From Bacteroidales bacterium (GTDB lineage: Bacteria > Bacteroidota > Bacteroidia > Bacteroidales > UBA932): DNA of 35,207 nt. How positions within the stretch are numbered: the first letter of the stretch is position 1; each line of letters begins with the position of its first letter. This document shows, one piece after another, positions 12,896 through 21,325 of the stretch. The notes below the pieces were generated by a model. That model saw nothing but the letters and a program-made list of their open reading frames with translations. It was not told where the DNA came from and ran no database searches. The stretch lies in contig JAILDI010000132.1 of the NCBI GenBank assembly GCA_024689525.1, positions 1-35,207 on the forward strand, given 5' to 3'. A program made the translations under genes and the position numbers.

Positions 12896-15800
12896 TTACG
12901 CTCTCAATCTTGTTGATGTCGGGATGATAATGTTGTGCAGGTTATTCACGTAATCCCGGACCGAAACGAGGTTGGGACCGAAGATGGCAACCCAATCGTA
13001 TTCGCTGAACGGAGACGTATTCACCAGAGTTCCAGTGGTGATGTCGCCATTCTCGCAGACGTAGGTAATGATGGTCTTCAAGTACTCCTCCTGCATCGTG
13101 TTCAGGCTTGCCCCAGACAGGAACTTGCCGAACCTCTCCACGGCAACAACTCTATCCACGCCAATCTGCGCCCGGATGAAGGCTCCAACGCTATCTCCAC
13201 AGATCATATTGCCCTTCTCCACGTATCGCTGGTATTCCTCCTTGGTCCCCAGCTCCTCCCAAAGTATCCGTTCCAGCTCGTCAATGTCCTTGTCATCCAG
13301 CTTCTCCATCTGGAAGATTTTGGTCAGCACGGGAAGGTCTCTGTTCTTGGCGAGATAGTCAATAACTCTCTGCTTGTAGGTCATCGTGGGAGCAACGCCT
13401 TGGGACATTCCGCCATTCACAACGGCATCCTCAATGTTGATGGTGAAGGTCCTGTTATCGGTTCCAAGGATGAACTGGACAAGCTCACGGATTTCCTTTC
13501 GTACCCATTCCAGCTTGCTCAATGTGGCGGTCTCCCAGAACTTGTGATCAGCAATCTCGTTGATGATGGCCATCTTCGCAGCAACTTGGGGGATGGATGC
13601 CCTTTCTTGGAGCTTCTGCGCCGTGTTCTCCACATAGATCTTGCTCTTTTCCGCCGACACTTCGCTATCTACGAGGGAAAGCTGGATGTTGAGGAGGAGC
13701 ACGTCAAACTTTTTCGCTGCCTCGTTCTCAAATCCGGGCACGAGAAGCGGAGCCACCTGCTCTTTCAGCTCAATGACATCCACGCTGGACACATACTCCC
13801 AGCTCTCTTTCTTCCGGAACTTATCCACGGATGCCCAGCGCTGCCTTACGGAGATGTTCGCATCGCTCAAACCAACAATCTGGTTCCGGAGGATGTCTTT
13901 CAGCTCATCGTGGAGGCTCTTGGCGAAGGTGTCGCTCTGGTACTGGGCGTGTTGAAGGGTGGCAGCGAGGTCCAGACGAAGCCCGAAGAGCCTTTCCGTA
14001 AGGGACATCACCGGCAGCGGCTCCTTTCCTTTCGGGTTTTTGCCGAAGAACTCAAAGTTGCCGCACCAGTCAAAAATGTAGAACTCCTTCTTGTCATCCT
14101 CAATGTCAAAGATGTTCGGGGAAAGCCTCGTGCCACGGCCAATCATCTGGTGGAACTTGATGTAGCTATGGACCGGCTTGAAGAACACGAGATTGAGGAT
14201 GTCCGGCACGTCAATTCCGGTGTCCAGCATATCCACGGAAACGGCAATCTGGGGTAGTTTCCCTCTCACCTCAAAGGAATTGATGAGGCTCTGGGCGTAA
14301 TTCACGTAGTTGTCAATCAGGACGCAGAAGTCATCACCCAGTCCCGGATACAGGAGGTGGAAACGCTGCACAATGAGATCTGCGTGCTGATGGTTGTAAG
14401 CGAAGATGATGGTCTTGCCCACGGTGTCTCCACTATTCACCCGGAGACCATTGGTCATCAAGTCAGCCAGAACCTTGTCAATGGTGTCGGTGTTGAAGAT
14501 GTACTTGAAGATTTCCTTGCTCTGGATGTCCCTGTGATACTTCTGCTCCGGGTCCCCTCCATCGTAGATGTCCTTCTTGGCCTTCTCGTACTGCCAGATG
14601 CTCTCCATCTGTTCCTTCTCCTCGTCTGTGAGGTCATTGTACTTGATGCCGTTCTTCAAGATGTCCGTGGTCCTTGCCAGCACGTTGTACGGGACGAGGT
14701 ATCCGTCATCCACTGCTTCCTGCAACTCGTAGGCGAAATTCGGCACGCCACTCTCCATCTGGAAGGTATCGTAGGTACTCCTATCCACTTCATCCCTGGG
14801 CGTAGCGGTAAGGCCAACGATCAACGCATCAAAATAATCCAAGATGGCCGAATACTTCCCGAAGATGGAGCGATGCACCTCATCCACTACCACGAGATCA
14901 AATCGGCCCACGGAGAACTGCTTGCTATCCGTGTCAATGTAGTTGATCATCGTCTGGTAGGTGGAAAACATTATTCTCGCCTTCATATCCGGCTCACGGT
15001 CTTCGCTCAACACGCACGTAGTGGCACTCGGCAGGAGCTTCACGAAGTTCTTGTGCGCCTGATTGACAAGGGCGGTCCGGTCAGCAAGGAACAGGATATT
15101 CTTGACCCAGCCGTTTCGCATCAGGACATCACTCAACGAGATAGCCACACGGGTCTTGCCGGTTCCCGTTGCCATCACGAGCAATCCTCTCCGGTGATAG
15201 GCGTTGAGGTGTTCGCAAACGGCACGGATGGCTCTCTTCTGGTATTCCCGGTCGGTGATGTTGTCATCAACTTTGAGATCCGTGATGGGCTTTCTTCCTC
15301 TTCGTTGGATCAGCACGTTGAGGTCGTCTTCGGTGTGGAAGCTGAATATCTCTCGTGCCGGGTAGCCAAGCCCGTCAATCACGAAGGTCCGGTATCCGTT
15401 GGTGTAGTAGATGACCGGCCTTACACCGTACTTGTCCTCCAAGCAGTCAGCGTACAGGATAGCCTGCTGCTTGCCCACTTCCGGGTCCTTGGTCGTTCTC
15501 TTGGCTTCTACGACCGCAAGGGGCTTCCCATTCGCACCGAACAGAACGTAATCCACGTAGCCGGTTCCAGACTGGTTCGGCATCCCGGAGACCTCAATCT
15601 CAATTCCGGCCTTGCTGGGCACGATGGCTCCTTCCTTGTCCAGAACATCCCATCCAGCCTCGTTCAGCATCAGGTCAATGAAGAACTTGCGTGTCTGGGC
15701 CTCGCTGTAATCCATCCCCAGGTCAATCGGGGCAGGGTGATTGACAGCATCAGCCGCAACATTTTCCACGAAAGCCGGAGCAGGAGCCGGGACTTCAACA

Positions 15801-16246
15801 GGAGCAATAACCGGTTGCTGGGCCTTGTCCGGGATGAGGTCCTTATTGAACGGAGCGAGCGTTTGGAGGACTTGCAGTTTGAGGAGAACGCCTCCTACCA
15901 AGTTGTAGGTGTTGAGAAGGCAAAAGTAAGCCTCGCCACCCTTGACGTTTCCGGTGTGTGCTGCCTTGTTGCCTACCTTGCGGACATAGTGAGCCGCCAT
16001 CATCAGCTGGTCATCGTCAAGAAACAGGACAAACGGGTCGCCTGTCATCAGCTCATAGAGACTATCCTTGTCGCTGACCTCTATGTGCTTCAAGGTGTAG
16101 ATGGCTTTCACCAGCCATTCCAACGCTTTCCGGCAGTTGATGGCGCAGGTGTCGTAGTCCGTCTTCTGCGTCTCTTCCGCAGCAGAGCAGAAGCGATACA
16201 GGTCCCGGAGGGCATCTATGTCTTGCAGGTAGTCAAAGTTGCGCAT
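12896..16246 (-). CDS. hsdR: Type I restriction enzyme, motor/nuclease subunit HsdR
   Basis: This 1116-residue protein translocates and cleaves DNA in the type I complex with HsdM and HsdS. Domains in order: a DUF4145-like helical N-terminus (about 1-125); a Pro/Ala linker (140-172); a PD-(D/E)xK nuclease with D232 in GYVDYVLF and E247-K249 in VVEAKR; then a superfamily 2 helicase with Walker A ATGTGKT (359-365), DEVH (455-458), TATP (480-483) and a later QMIGRGTRLSP arginine-finger motif; and a C-terminal assembly region similar to the EcoEI type. All catalytic motifs look intact and the length is normal. It begins 7 bp after hsdS stops. Large open frames on the opposite strand are shadows. 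Confidence 0.93.
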   Translation of the reverse strand: MRNFDYLQDIDALRDLYRFCSAAEETQKTDYDTCAINCRKALEWLVKAIYTLKHIEVSDKDSLYELMTGDPFVLFLDDDQLMMAAHYVRKVGNKAAHTGNVKGGEAYFCLLNTYNLVGGVLLKLQVLQTLAPFNKDLIPDKAQQPVIAPVEVPAPAPAFVENVAADAVNHPAPIDLGMDYSEAQTRKFFIDLMLNEAGWDVLDKEGAIVPSKAGIEIEVSGMPNQSGTGYVDYVLFGANGKPLAVVEAKRTTKDPEVGKQQAILYADCLEDKYGVRPVIYYTNGYRTFVIDGLGYPAREIFSFHTEDDLNVLIQRRGRKPITDLKVDDNITDREYQKRAIRAVCEHLNAYHRRGLLVMATGTGKTRVAISLSDVLMRNGWVKNILFLADRTALVNQAHKNFVKLLPSATTCVLSEDREPDMKARIMFSTYQTMINYIDTDSKQFSVGRFDLVVVDEVHRSIFGKYSAILDYFDALIVGLTATPRDEVDRSTYDTFQMESGVPNFAYELQEAVDDGYLVPYNVLARTTDILKNGIKYNDLTDEEKEQMESIWQYEKAKKDIYDGGDPEQKYHRDIQSKEIFKYIFNTDTIDKVLADLMTNGLRVNSGDTVGKTIIFAYNHQHADLIVQRFHLLYPGLGDDFCVLIDNYVNYAQSLINSFEVRGKLPQIAVSVDMLDTGIDVPDILNLVFFKPVHSYIKFHQMIGRGTRLSPNIFDIEDDKKEFYIFDWCGNFEFFGKNPKGKEPLPVMSLTERLFGLRLDLAATLQHAQYQSDTFAKSLHDELKDILRNQIVGLSDANISVRQRWASVDKFRKKESWEYVSSVDVIELKEQVAPLLVPGFENEAAKKFDVLLLNIQLSLVDSEVSAEKSKIYVENTAQKLQERASIPQVAAKMAIINEIADHKFWETATLSKLEWVRKEIRELVQFILGTDNRTFTINIEDAVVNGGMSQGVAPTMTYKQRVIDYLAKNRDLPVLTKIFQMEKLDDKDIDELERILWEELGTKEEYQRYVEKGNMICGDSVGAFIRAQIGVDRVVAVERFGKFLSGASLNTMQEEYLKTIITYVCENGDITTGTLVNTSPFSEYDWVAIFGPNLVSVRDYVNNLHNIIIPTSTRLRA

Positions 16247-16253
16247 AACGTGA

Positions 16254-17438
16254 TTAGTTGTTGAACCAGAAGTCCATCCGGCTGTTGAAGAGCGTTTCGG
16301 TCTCCACGATTGACTGCTTCACAAGTTCCTTTTGCTTTTCAATGGCTTTTGCCTTGACATAGAAATCTCGCAGATAGAGAACCGGAGGAAGAACTATCAA
16401 CATTTGTTTTAATTGTCCCAAAGAGAGGTTCAATTGGGCCACTCCGGTTTTCAAAGTTTCAATTACTCTCCTAACATATTGAGAGCGAAGATAATACTCA
16501 ACATACTTCAGCATTTCCTCTCCTTTATCTAATAAGCGAAGAATAGCAAGTGCCTGATTTGTGTTTCCCGGAAGAATTGTTTCATTTACAATTGCACATC
16601 TTCCAAGAGCTCCGGCTATTGAGAATAGAATATCCCCATTTTGCAGTTGAGAACGAGCCATCAACTTATCACATTCTTCGGGGATATGGGCAAACTTTTC
16701 CCTAACAAAACTCCCATCCTCTGCTATGCTCTCAATCTTAATAAAGTTTATCCCTGTATTAGAAAAATTGAACCCCAACGTTGTCGGTGTCGTCCCTTTC
16801 GTTATAGCCGAACACATTTCACCCAGTTTCTTCACCTCCCATCCTTTCTCATTGGTGATAGGGTCCCCGAACATATCGTAGAAGATGGATTGGGCCAGCT
16901 TGTCCAGCTCATTCAGTTGCTGCTTTTTCTTCTCAATGATGCCGGTCAAGCAATCCAGCTCGGCAACAATCTTCTCCTGCTCTGCGATGGGAGGGACGGG
17001 AATGGAGACCTTTGCAAGTTGTTTGAGGTATAGACCTTTTTGAGCAATGCCGTGTGCTTCTTCGTTTAACCACACGCTTTTACTGATGAAACAATGCATC
17101 AGGAAACGAGGTTTCAAGCAATTCTGCGGCCGAAGCACAGCGACACTTCTTTGGAGGGTAATTCGCCTATCAAAGGAGAACACTGCACACCTGCCAACAG
17201 TCCCGACAATCGTTAAGAGAACATCGCCTTTCCGCACACTTGTTCTTTTATCTTCGTTGTTGAAGTCTTCCTCTTGCAAGTAGCGAACGTCATCAAACGA
17301 AATCTTGTCGTTATAGACGTTCTGGGAACTAATCATAGCGAAATCACTATGAGCAATACCTTTGGGTGGATTATGGCTTCCGTCTGTTATTTTCGTGCAG
17401 ACATCGCCCAACTTCCTTATTTCCCAGCCTTCTCTCAT
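16254..17438 (-). CDS. hsdS: Type I restriction-modification specificity subunit HsdS
   Basis: This 394-residue protein has the usual double arrangement. Target-recognition domain 1 follows MREGWEIRKLGDVCTKITDG, and a conserved helical spacer follows it (PPIAEQEKIVAELDCLTGII, then LDKLAQSIFYDMFGD). Domain 2 opens with the matching phrase GWEVKKLGEMCSAITKG and a second helical end closes the protein. It sets the bipartite DNA sequence that is methylated or cut; the sequence cannot be predicted here. It starts 3 bp after hsdM. The recognition domains are markedly more AT-rich than hsdM and hsdR, as is typical for exchangeable HsdS segments. No second hsdS fragment or flanking inverted repeat was seen, so there is no sign of a phase-variable shufflon in this window. 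Confidence 0.92.
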   Translation of the reverse strand: MREGWEIRKLGDVCTKITDGSHNPPKGIAHSDFAMISSQNVYNDKISFDDVRYLQEEDFNNEDKRTSVRKGDVLLTIVGTVGRCAVFSFDRRITLQRSVAVLRPQNCLKPRFLMHCFISKSVWLNEEAHGIAQKGLYLKQLAKVSIPVPPIAEQEKIVAELDCLTGIIEKKKQQLNELDKLAQSIFYDMFGDPITNEKGWEVKKLGEMCSAITKGTTPTTLGFNFSNTGINFIKIESIAEDGSFVREKFAHIPEECDKLMARSQLQNGDILFSIAGALGRCAIVNETILPGNTNQALAILRLLDKGEEMLKYVEYYLRSQYVRRVIETLKTGVAQLNLSLGQLKQMLIVLPPVLYLRDFYVKAKAIEKQKELVKQSIVETETLFNSRMDFWFNN

Positions 17439-17441
17439 AGC

Positions 17442-18935
17442 CTACAAGAACTTGGCACGGAACTCTGCAAGAGCTGCGCTGATTTCACTTTCAAGGGCAT
17501 CTATCCGGCCAAGGATGACATCCGGCTTCTCATACTCAACGACCTCACGCTCCACCTCCTTGTATTTGTTCATTGACAGGACGTAATCGTTGTCCTGTAT
17601 TTCCTTGACCGGCACGAGGAAGCTCTTGTCCTTTCGGGTCCGGCTCTCTTCGCCTGCAAGGTTGTTGAACCGGGTGATGATGTCCGGAATGTCGTTCTCC
17701 TGCACCTCCGTCCTCTTCTGGTCCAAGGAATACCCATCAGCCTGCATATCGTAGAACCAAACCTTGTCAGTTCCACCGGCATTGGTCTTGGTGAAGATGA
17801 GGATGGCCGTGGAGACACCGGAGTAGGGCTGGAAGACACCGGAGGGCATTGAGATAACCGCTTGCAATCTCTGGTTGTCAATCAGCTCCTTCCGCAGAGC
17901 GATGTGGGCGTTGGAATTGCCGAAGAGCACACCATCAGGGACAATGCTCGCACACCGGCCTCCCAGTTGCAGCATCCTAACGAACAGGGCAACGAACAGG
18001 AGCTCCGTCTTCTTGGTATTCGTGATGGTGAGGAGGCTCTTTGCCGTATCCTCACTGTCAATGCTTCCGGCAAACGGGGGATTAGCGAGGCAGAGCGTAT
18101 AGCGGTCCTTATCCGTGTTGCTCGCTGAAAGGCTGTCCCTCCAAGCGATTTCCGGCTCATCCACACCGTGCAGCATCAGGTTCATCGCACCAATCCGCAG
18201 CATCGTGGTGTCCGTATCAAAGCCGTGGAACATCCCCTTCTTGTAGTGGTCAGCATTCTCCTTTTTCAGCAGCTCGCTCTTGTAGTGGTCGGTGATGTAC
18301 TTGGCACTCTCCACGATGAAACCTGCACTTCCCATAGCAGGGTCGCAGATTTCGTCCTTCAAGGTCGGCTTCATCAGTTCCACCATCATCCGGATTATGT
18401 GGCGAGGAGTGCGGAACTGGCCGTTGTTCCCGGATGCTGCCATCTTACCAAGGACGTACTCATAGACATCGCCCATCGCATCCCGGTTGTTCATATCCAG
18501 CGCATCCACACCATCCACAATCTTCACGAGGGTCCGGGGGTTCTGGATGAGGAACACGGCATCCTGCATATACTTGGAGTAGGCCGAGGACTTTCCGGAG
18601 TTGAGGTTCTTGATGAACACGAAGGCATCGTTGCGTATCGTGTTGAACATCGTGTTGGGGTCCTGGTTCTTGAAGACGTGCCACCGCAAGCTCTCGTAGG
18701 GAACGTCCTTGTCTGTGTCCGGATTGTGCCAGTTGCCTTCCTTGAACACTGGGTCGTCAATGGCAGCACCAAGAAGGGCAGCATTAGCCTCCTTCTTCAT
18801 CTGCGCATCGTCCAGCATCTTCATAAAGAACAGGTAAGTCATCTGTTCCAGTACGGTCAGGGAGTTGGTAATGCCTCCCGTCCAGAAGGTATCCCATATC
18901 TGGTCAATACGGTTCTTGATCTCACCGGTAATCAT
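17442..18935 (-). CDS. hsdM: Type I restriction-modification DNA methyltransferase HsdM
   Basis: This 497-residue N6-adenine methyltransferase has an N-terminal helical domain (MITGEIKNRIDQIWDTFWTG), QFRTPRHI (173-180), the SAM-binding motif I DPAMGSAGF (198-206) and the catalytic motif IV NPPF (285-288). The C-terminus is helical and would contact HsdS. With HsdS it methylates the host site; with HsdR it forms the restriction complex. It is the first gene of the operon hsdM-hsdS-hsdR-acidic protein, transcribed leftward from a TAACTTTG element about 33 bases upstream. All motifs look intact. Confidence 0.93.
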   Translation of the reverse strand: MITGEIKNRIDQIWDTFWTGGITNSLTVLEQMTYLFFMKMLDDAQMKKEANAALLGAAIDDPVFKEGNWHNPDTDKDVPYESLRWHVFKNQDPNTMFNTIRNDAFVFIKNLNSGKSSAYSKYMQDAVFLIQNPRTLVKIVDGVDALDMNNRDAMGDVYEYVLGKMAASGNNGQFRTPRHIIRMMVELMKPTLKDEICDPAMGSAGFIVESAKYITDHYKSELLKKENADHYKKGMFHGFDTDTTMLRIGAMNLMLHGVDEPEIAWRDSLSASNTDKDRYTLCLANPPFAGSIDSEDTAKSLLTITNTKKTELLFVALFVRMLQLGGRCASIVPDGVLFGNSNAHIALRKELIDNQRLQAVISMPSGVFQPYSGVSTAILIFTKTNAGGTDKVWFYDMQADGYSLDQKRTEVQENDIPDIITRFNNLAGEESRTRKDKSFLVPVKEIQDNDYVLSMNKYKEVEREVVEYEKPDVILGRIDALESEISAALAEFRAKFL

Positions 18936-18967
18936 CTCGTTGTCTTGGGTTTTGCTTGCTTAACTAA

Positions 18968-18975
18968 CAAAGTTA
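18968..18975 (-). promoter_or_regulatory. -7 promoter element of the restriction operon
   Basis: On the minus strand this reads TAACTTTG, with TTCG 21 bases upstream in place of the ideal TTTG. The element is embedded in the palindrome CTAACTTTGTTAG, a possible operator. Confidence 0.65.
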
Positions 18976-19196
18976 GCAATTTTCGTTGAATGTGCCCGAA
19001 AAAAATGCATGGGCCCGGAAAAGATGAATACGGATTTTCCTAATTTGCCGAACCTTTTTTACTTACTGTACTATTTATAATGAGAGAGGCAAGAAAGCCT
19101 TGTTTTTCAGCAAGATTTCTTGTAAATTACTATTGGAAGGACGATCGGCGAGACAACCGACAACAGGTGGTTTCAAAGTTCAACGAAAACAGCGAG

Positions 19197-19221
19197 TGTG
19201 GATAAGCACCTATAATCCACA
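19197..19221. promoter_or_regulatory. Inverted pair of DnaA-box-like sites
   Basis: TGTGGATAA at 19197-19205 is the exact complement of the DnaA box TTATCCACA. TAATCCACA at 19213-19221 differs from the box at one base. They face each other across 7 bases and also form a TGTGGAT/ATCCACA stem. Confidence 0.4.
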
Positions 19222-19507
19222 GGCACCCTCGGCAGCAAACAATCAGTATTGGCATCAAGGACCGAGGAGACGGAGGGGCGTAGTAATCTACCAACATAGG
19301 AGATGGGGCACTCCTCCCTCGCAAAAGGGATGGTGATGAGCATAGTTGCGGCAAGCGTTTTGGTGATTTTGGGAGCAAACGCTTTATCGGTAAGTCAGGG
19401 ATGATAGACACACCGCAGCAAAGACCAAACCGAACAGGGAGAAAACGCTTTATTCTCGTATAGGGCAAACTATATCCTAACGAGAACGAAATCTATTACA
19501 AATCAAC

Positions 19508-19555
19508 ATGTTGCGTAAGCACAAAGCTCGCAAGAGGGCGTATCCAAAGGGTTAG
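19508..19555 (+). CDS. Possible 15-residue basic peptide
   Basis: A tiny frame reads MLRKHKARKRAYPKG and stops at TAG 19555. It lies on the first copy of a repeat whose second copy opens a similar frame at 19610. It may be incidental to a DNA or RNA repeat. Confidence 0.15.
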   Translation: MLRKHKARKRAYPKG

Positions 19556-19609
19556 CTCACAATACGGATATATATCTCAAATCCCTCAAAATCAATCACT
19601 TTCAAAATA

Positions 19610-19711
19610 ATGCGTAAGCATAGGACTCGTAAGAGCAACCTCCTACACCGAATACCTCGTATCAGTATCCGGTTTGCGCTTGGTGTATGCCTCTGTGTCG
19701 GCGGGCCATGA
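19610..19711 (+). CDS. Possible 33-residue basic peptide
   Basis: The frame opens MRKHRTRKSNLLHRIPRISI and stops at TGA 19711. Its first residues parallel the peptide at 19508 (RKH, two residues, RK). I do not recognise it. Confidence 0.2.
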   Translation: MRKHRTRKSNLLHRIPRISIRFALGVCLCVGGP

Positions 19712-19847
19712 GAGAGGGGAAGAACTCCCAGCTCAACGAACCTCTAACAGTAGGTAGTGTTGGTTGCTATACCTCGTATCAAGGGGAAAGACTTTGGAGG
19801 GTGCGGGTCCCAAGGTCCCCGGCGGCTTCGTCTCCGTGTGCGTTCCG

Positions 19848-21134
19848 TTAAATGCCGCTCGTGCGAAGGGTGTTAAGGATGGTTTCCGTTTCCTCCGCAC
19901 TGGTTTTCTTCGCTTCTGCTTTCGCCTCTGGGGACAACGTTGTCGTTATGCGCTTCTCAAATGCGATGTTGTTCAAATGGTGTTTCCGCATTTCCTTGAA
20001 AATCGTCTGCTTATCCATCTTCGCATAATACTTCAAGGTGGTGTTGCAGGTCGTGTGTCCAACAATGGTCGCTATGACTTGGATGGGGATTTGCTTCTGG
20101 TAGAGGTAGCAAACGTACGTCTTCCTACCAACGTGCGTTTGCAGCACCTTGTCTAAGCCACAGATGTCCTGCACCTCCTTCAAGTAAGAGTTGTACTTCT
20201 GGTTGGAGAGCACGGGCAGTTCGTAGTCATACTCTCCAAGGATGCGTTTCCCCTCTGCCAAGACGATGGAAATAAACCGAACTCCGGTCTTCTTGCGGTG
20301 CTTCTCAATGAAGATCTGCCCCTTATCGTTTTCTTGGTAGTCTCTCCGTTCAAGTTCCGCCATATCGCCGTATGACAACCCAGAGTAGCACTGGAATAGA
20401 AACAGGTCCCGGACTTTTCGCAACCGATCGGTGCTGAAATTCTTTTTCGCAAGTATGCCGAGTTCTTTGGGTGTGAGCCAAACGATTTCCTTCGTCTCTC
20501 CCCTGCGATTTTTGAACTGGGAATAGGGGTTGGACTTGATCTTCCCTCTGTTAAACGCCAATGTAAATGCTGCCTTACACTTCGCGTGGTACTGATGGAT
20601 AGTACTCTGTTTGAGCCCCTTGTTTCGCAAGTACTGTTGCAACCGGTTAAGGTCTTGCAGTTCCACGTTTTTCGCCGGTGTGTGTCTGTTGTATCCGGTA
20701 GCCTCGTAGAACGCATCCCGTGCCAGAACATATCGCTTGAAGGTGTCTTCGTCAAGGTCTCCGGTCGCTTTCTCATTGGTCTTGTTATCAATGATGTCTT
20801 GCCAGAGTTCCCCAATGGTGTAGAACGTCCCTACACCACCACGGGAATAGCACTCCTTTAAGTTGTCTGCCGTGATCTCAACATCAGCGAACTGCATATC
20901 CTCAACGATGGAATTCAAGCGGACACGTTGGTTTTCGCAATAGACCTTAATTGGGTTATCTCGCTTACTCTCAATGGCTTTCTTGAACTCCTCCGGTCTT
21001 TCTTTGCGTGGCAGACGAAGATAGGTGCGCACCCCATTGATAACTATTGAGAGTTCTACCGGGGCGAGACCTTGCTTATCTGCCTTTGATTTACGGCAGT
21101 AGAACCGAGTTGAAAATGTTTGCCGAGTTGCCAT
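19848..21134 (-). CDS. Tyrosine recombinase (integrase) of the island, IntDOT-like
   Basis: This 428-residue protein has the three-part structure of Bacteroidetes integrases: an N-terminal arm-binding domain (1-95, with FYCRKSKADKQGLAPVELSI), a SAM-like core-binding domain (about 105-210) and a catalytic domain (215-400). Active-site residues seen are the K281-K282 region, H334 and R337 in HVGRKTY, H360 in VGHTT and the nucleophile Y370 in KYYAKM. The usual first arginine is replaced by S254 in SGLSYGDM. The CTnDOT integrase also lacks this arginine, so activity is still likely. It lies next to the tRNA-Ser attachment site, transcribed away from it, with GGTCGCA boxes between, and should catalyse integration and, with a partner, excision. 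Confidence 0.9.
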   Translation of the reverse strand: MATRQTFSTRFYCRKSKADKQGLAPVELSIVINGVRTYLRLPRKERPEEFKKAIESKRDNPIKVYCENQRVRLNSIVEDMQFADVEITADNLKECYSRGGVGTFYTIGELWQDIIDNKTNEKATGDLDEDTFKRYVLARDAFYEATGYNRHTPAKNVELQDLNRLQQYLRNKGLKQSTIHQYHAKCKAAFTLAFNRGKIKSNPYSQFKNRRGETKEIVWLTPKELGILAKKNFSTDRLRKVRDLFLFQCYSGLSYGDMAELERRDYQENDKGQIFIEKHRKKTGVRFISIVLAEGKRILGEYDYELPVLSNQKYNSYLKEVQDICGLDKVLQTHVGRKTYVCYLYQKQIPIQVIATIVGHTTCNTTLKYYAKMDKQTIFKEMRKHHLNNIAFEKRITTTLSPEAKAEAKKTSAEETETILNTLRTSGI

Positions 21135-21184
21135 AAAATGTTGATTTTTAGCACATTACATAGCGAGTTTTGGAGGCCAAAAAA

Positions 21185-21244
21185 GTGGTCGCACTTTCCA
21201 AAAGTGGTCGCAATTACGAGTACGAATATACGCATTTGGTCGCA
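21185..21244. promoter_or_regulatory. Candidate integrase arm-type sites (three GGTCGCA boxes)
   Basis: GTGGTCGCA occurs at 21185-21193 and 21204-21212 (in both cases preceded by AAAA) and TTGGTCGCA at 21236-21244. A fourth GGTCGCA lies near the other attachment core at 9370-9376. The boxes sit between the integrase start and the attachment core, the usual place for arm sites, and could also regulate the integrase. Confidence 0.6.
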
Positions 21245-21266
21245 GATAACCAAGTCCCCAGACATA

Positions 21267-21302
21267 AAAAACCCCGTCCAATACGCTTGAAACGGGGTTT
21301 TT
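21267..21302. terminator. Bidirectional terminator beyond tRNA-Ser
   Basis: AAAAACCCCGT (21267-21277) pairs with ACGGGGTTTTT (21292-21302). It would end the leftward tRNA-Ser transcript and insulate the integrase region. If the 13-bp core is right, this terminator was brought in by the island. Confidence 0.8.
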
Positions 21303-21312
21303 CTAAAAAGTT

Positions 21313-21325
21313 GCGGTGAGTGAGG
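21313..21325. repeat. Candidate right attachment core, within tRNA-Ser
   Basis: GCGGTGAGTGAGG is identical to 9317-9329. On the minus strand it is the last 12 bases of tRNA-Ser plus one, the classical integration target of tyrosine recombinases. Confidence 0.8.

Larger units (their letters stand above)
18976..19847. other. Repeat-rich non-coding tract between hsdM and the integrase
   Basis: This stretch of about 870 bp has no convincing gene. It contains an inverted pair of DnaA-box-like sites (19197-19221), an inverted repeat AAGCGTTT/AAACGCTT (about 19352-19384) with a further copy of AAACGCTTTAT near 19443, a 25-bp patterned repeat (19512-19536 and 19611-19635) and a 13-bp repeat (19652-19664 and 19769-19781). 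Overlapping open frames on both strands (19100-19336 and 19130-19468) have odd composition and no recognisable content. A 41-codon frame at 19080-19205 is also possible but unsupported. Confidence 0.55.
9317..21325. mobile_element. Genomic island integrated at tRNA-Ser(CGA), carrying a type I restriction system
   Basis: The 13-bp direct repeats bound a segment with a tyrosine recombinase next to the tRNA end, a serine recombinase, an XRE repressor and a restriction-modification operon. No relaxase, coupling protein or conjugation genes are seen, so any movement between cells would need a helper or another vehicle. Base composition is visibly more AT-rich than both flanks, most of all in hsdS. 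The tRNA itself stays intact because the element lies beyond its 3' end. Confidence 0.8.

Noticed and set aside
14357..16264. Plus-strand open frame of 635 codons opposite hsdR
   Set aside because: Antisense to the helicase and nuclease motifs of hsdR; His/Val/Leu-rich with no domain.
16254..17438. Phase-variable hsdS shufflon
   Set aside because: Only one complete hsdS is present, with no silent hsdS fragments or flanking inverted repeats in the window.
19100..19468. Opposing open frames of 78 and 112 codons between hsdM and the integrase
   Set aside because: They overlap each other, have no motif or promoter and consist of repeat-rich sequence.
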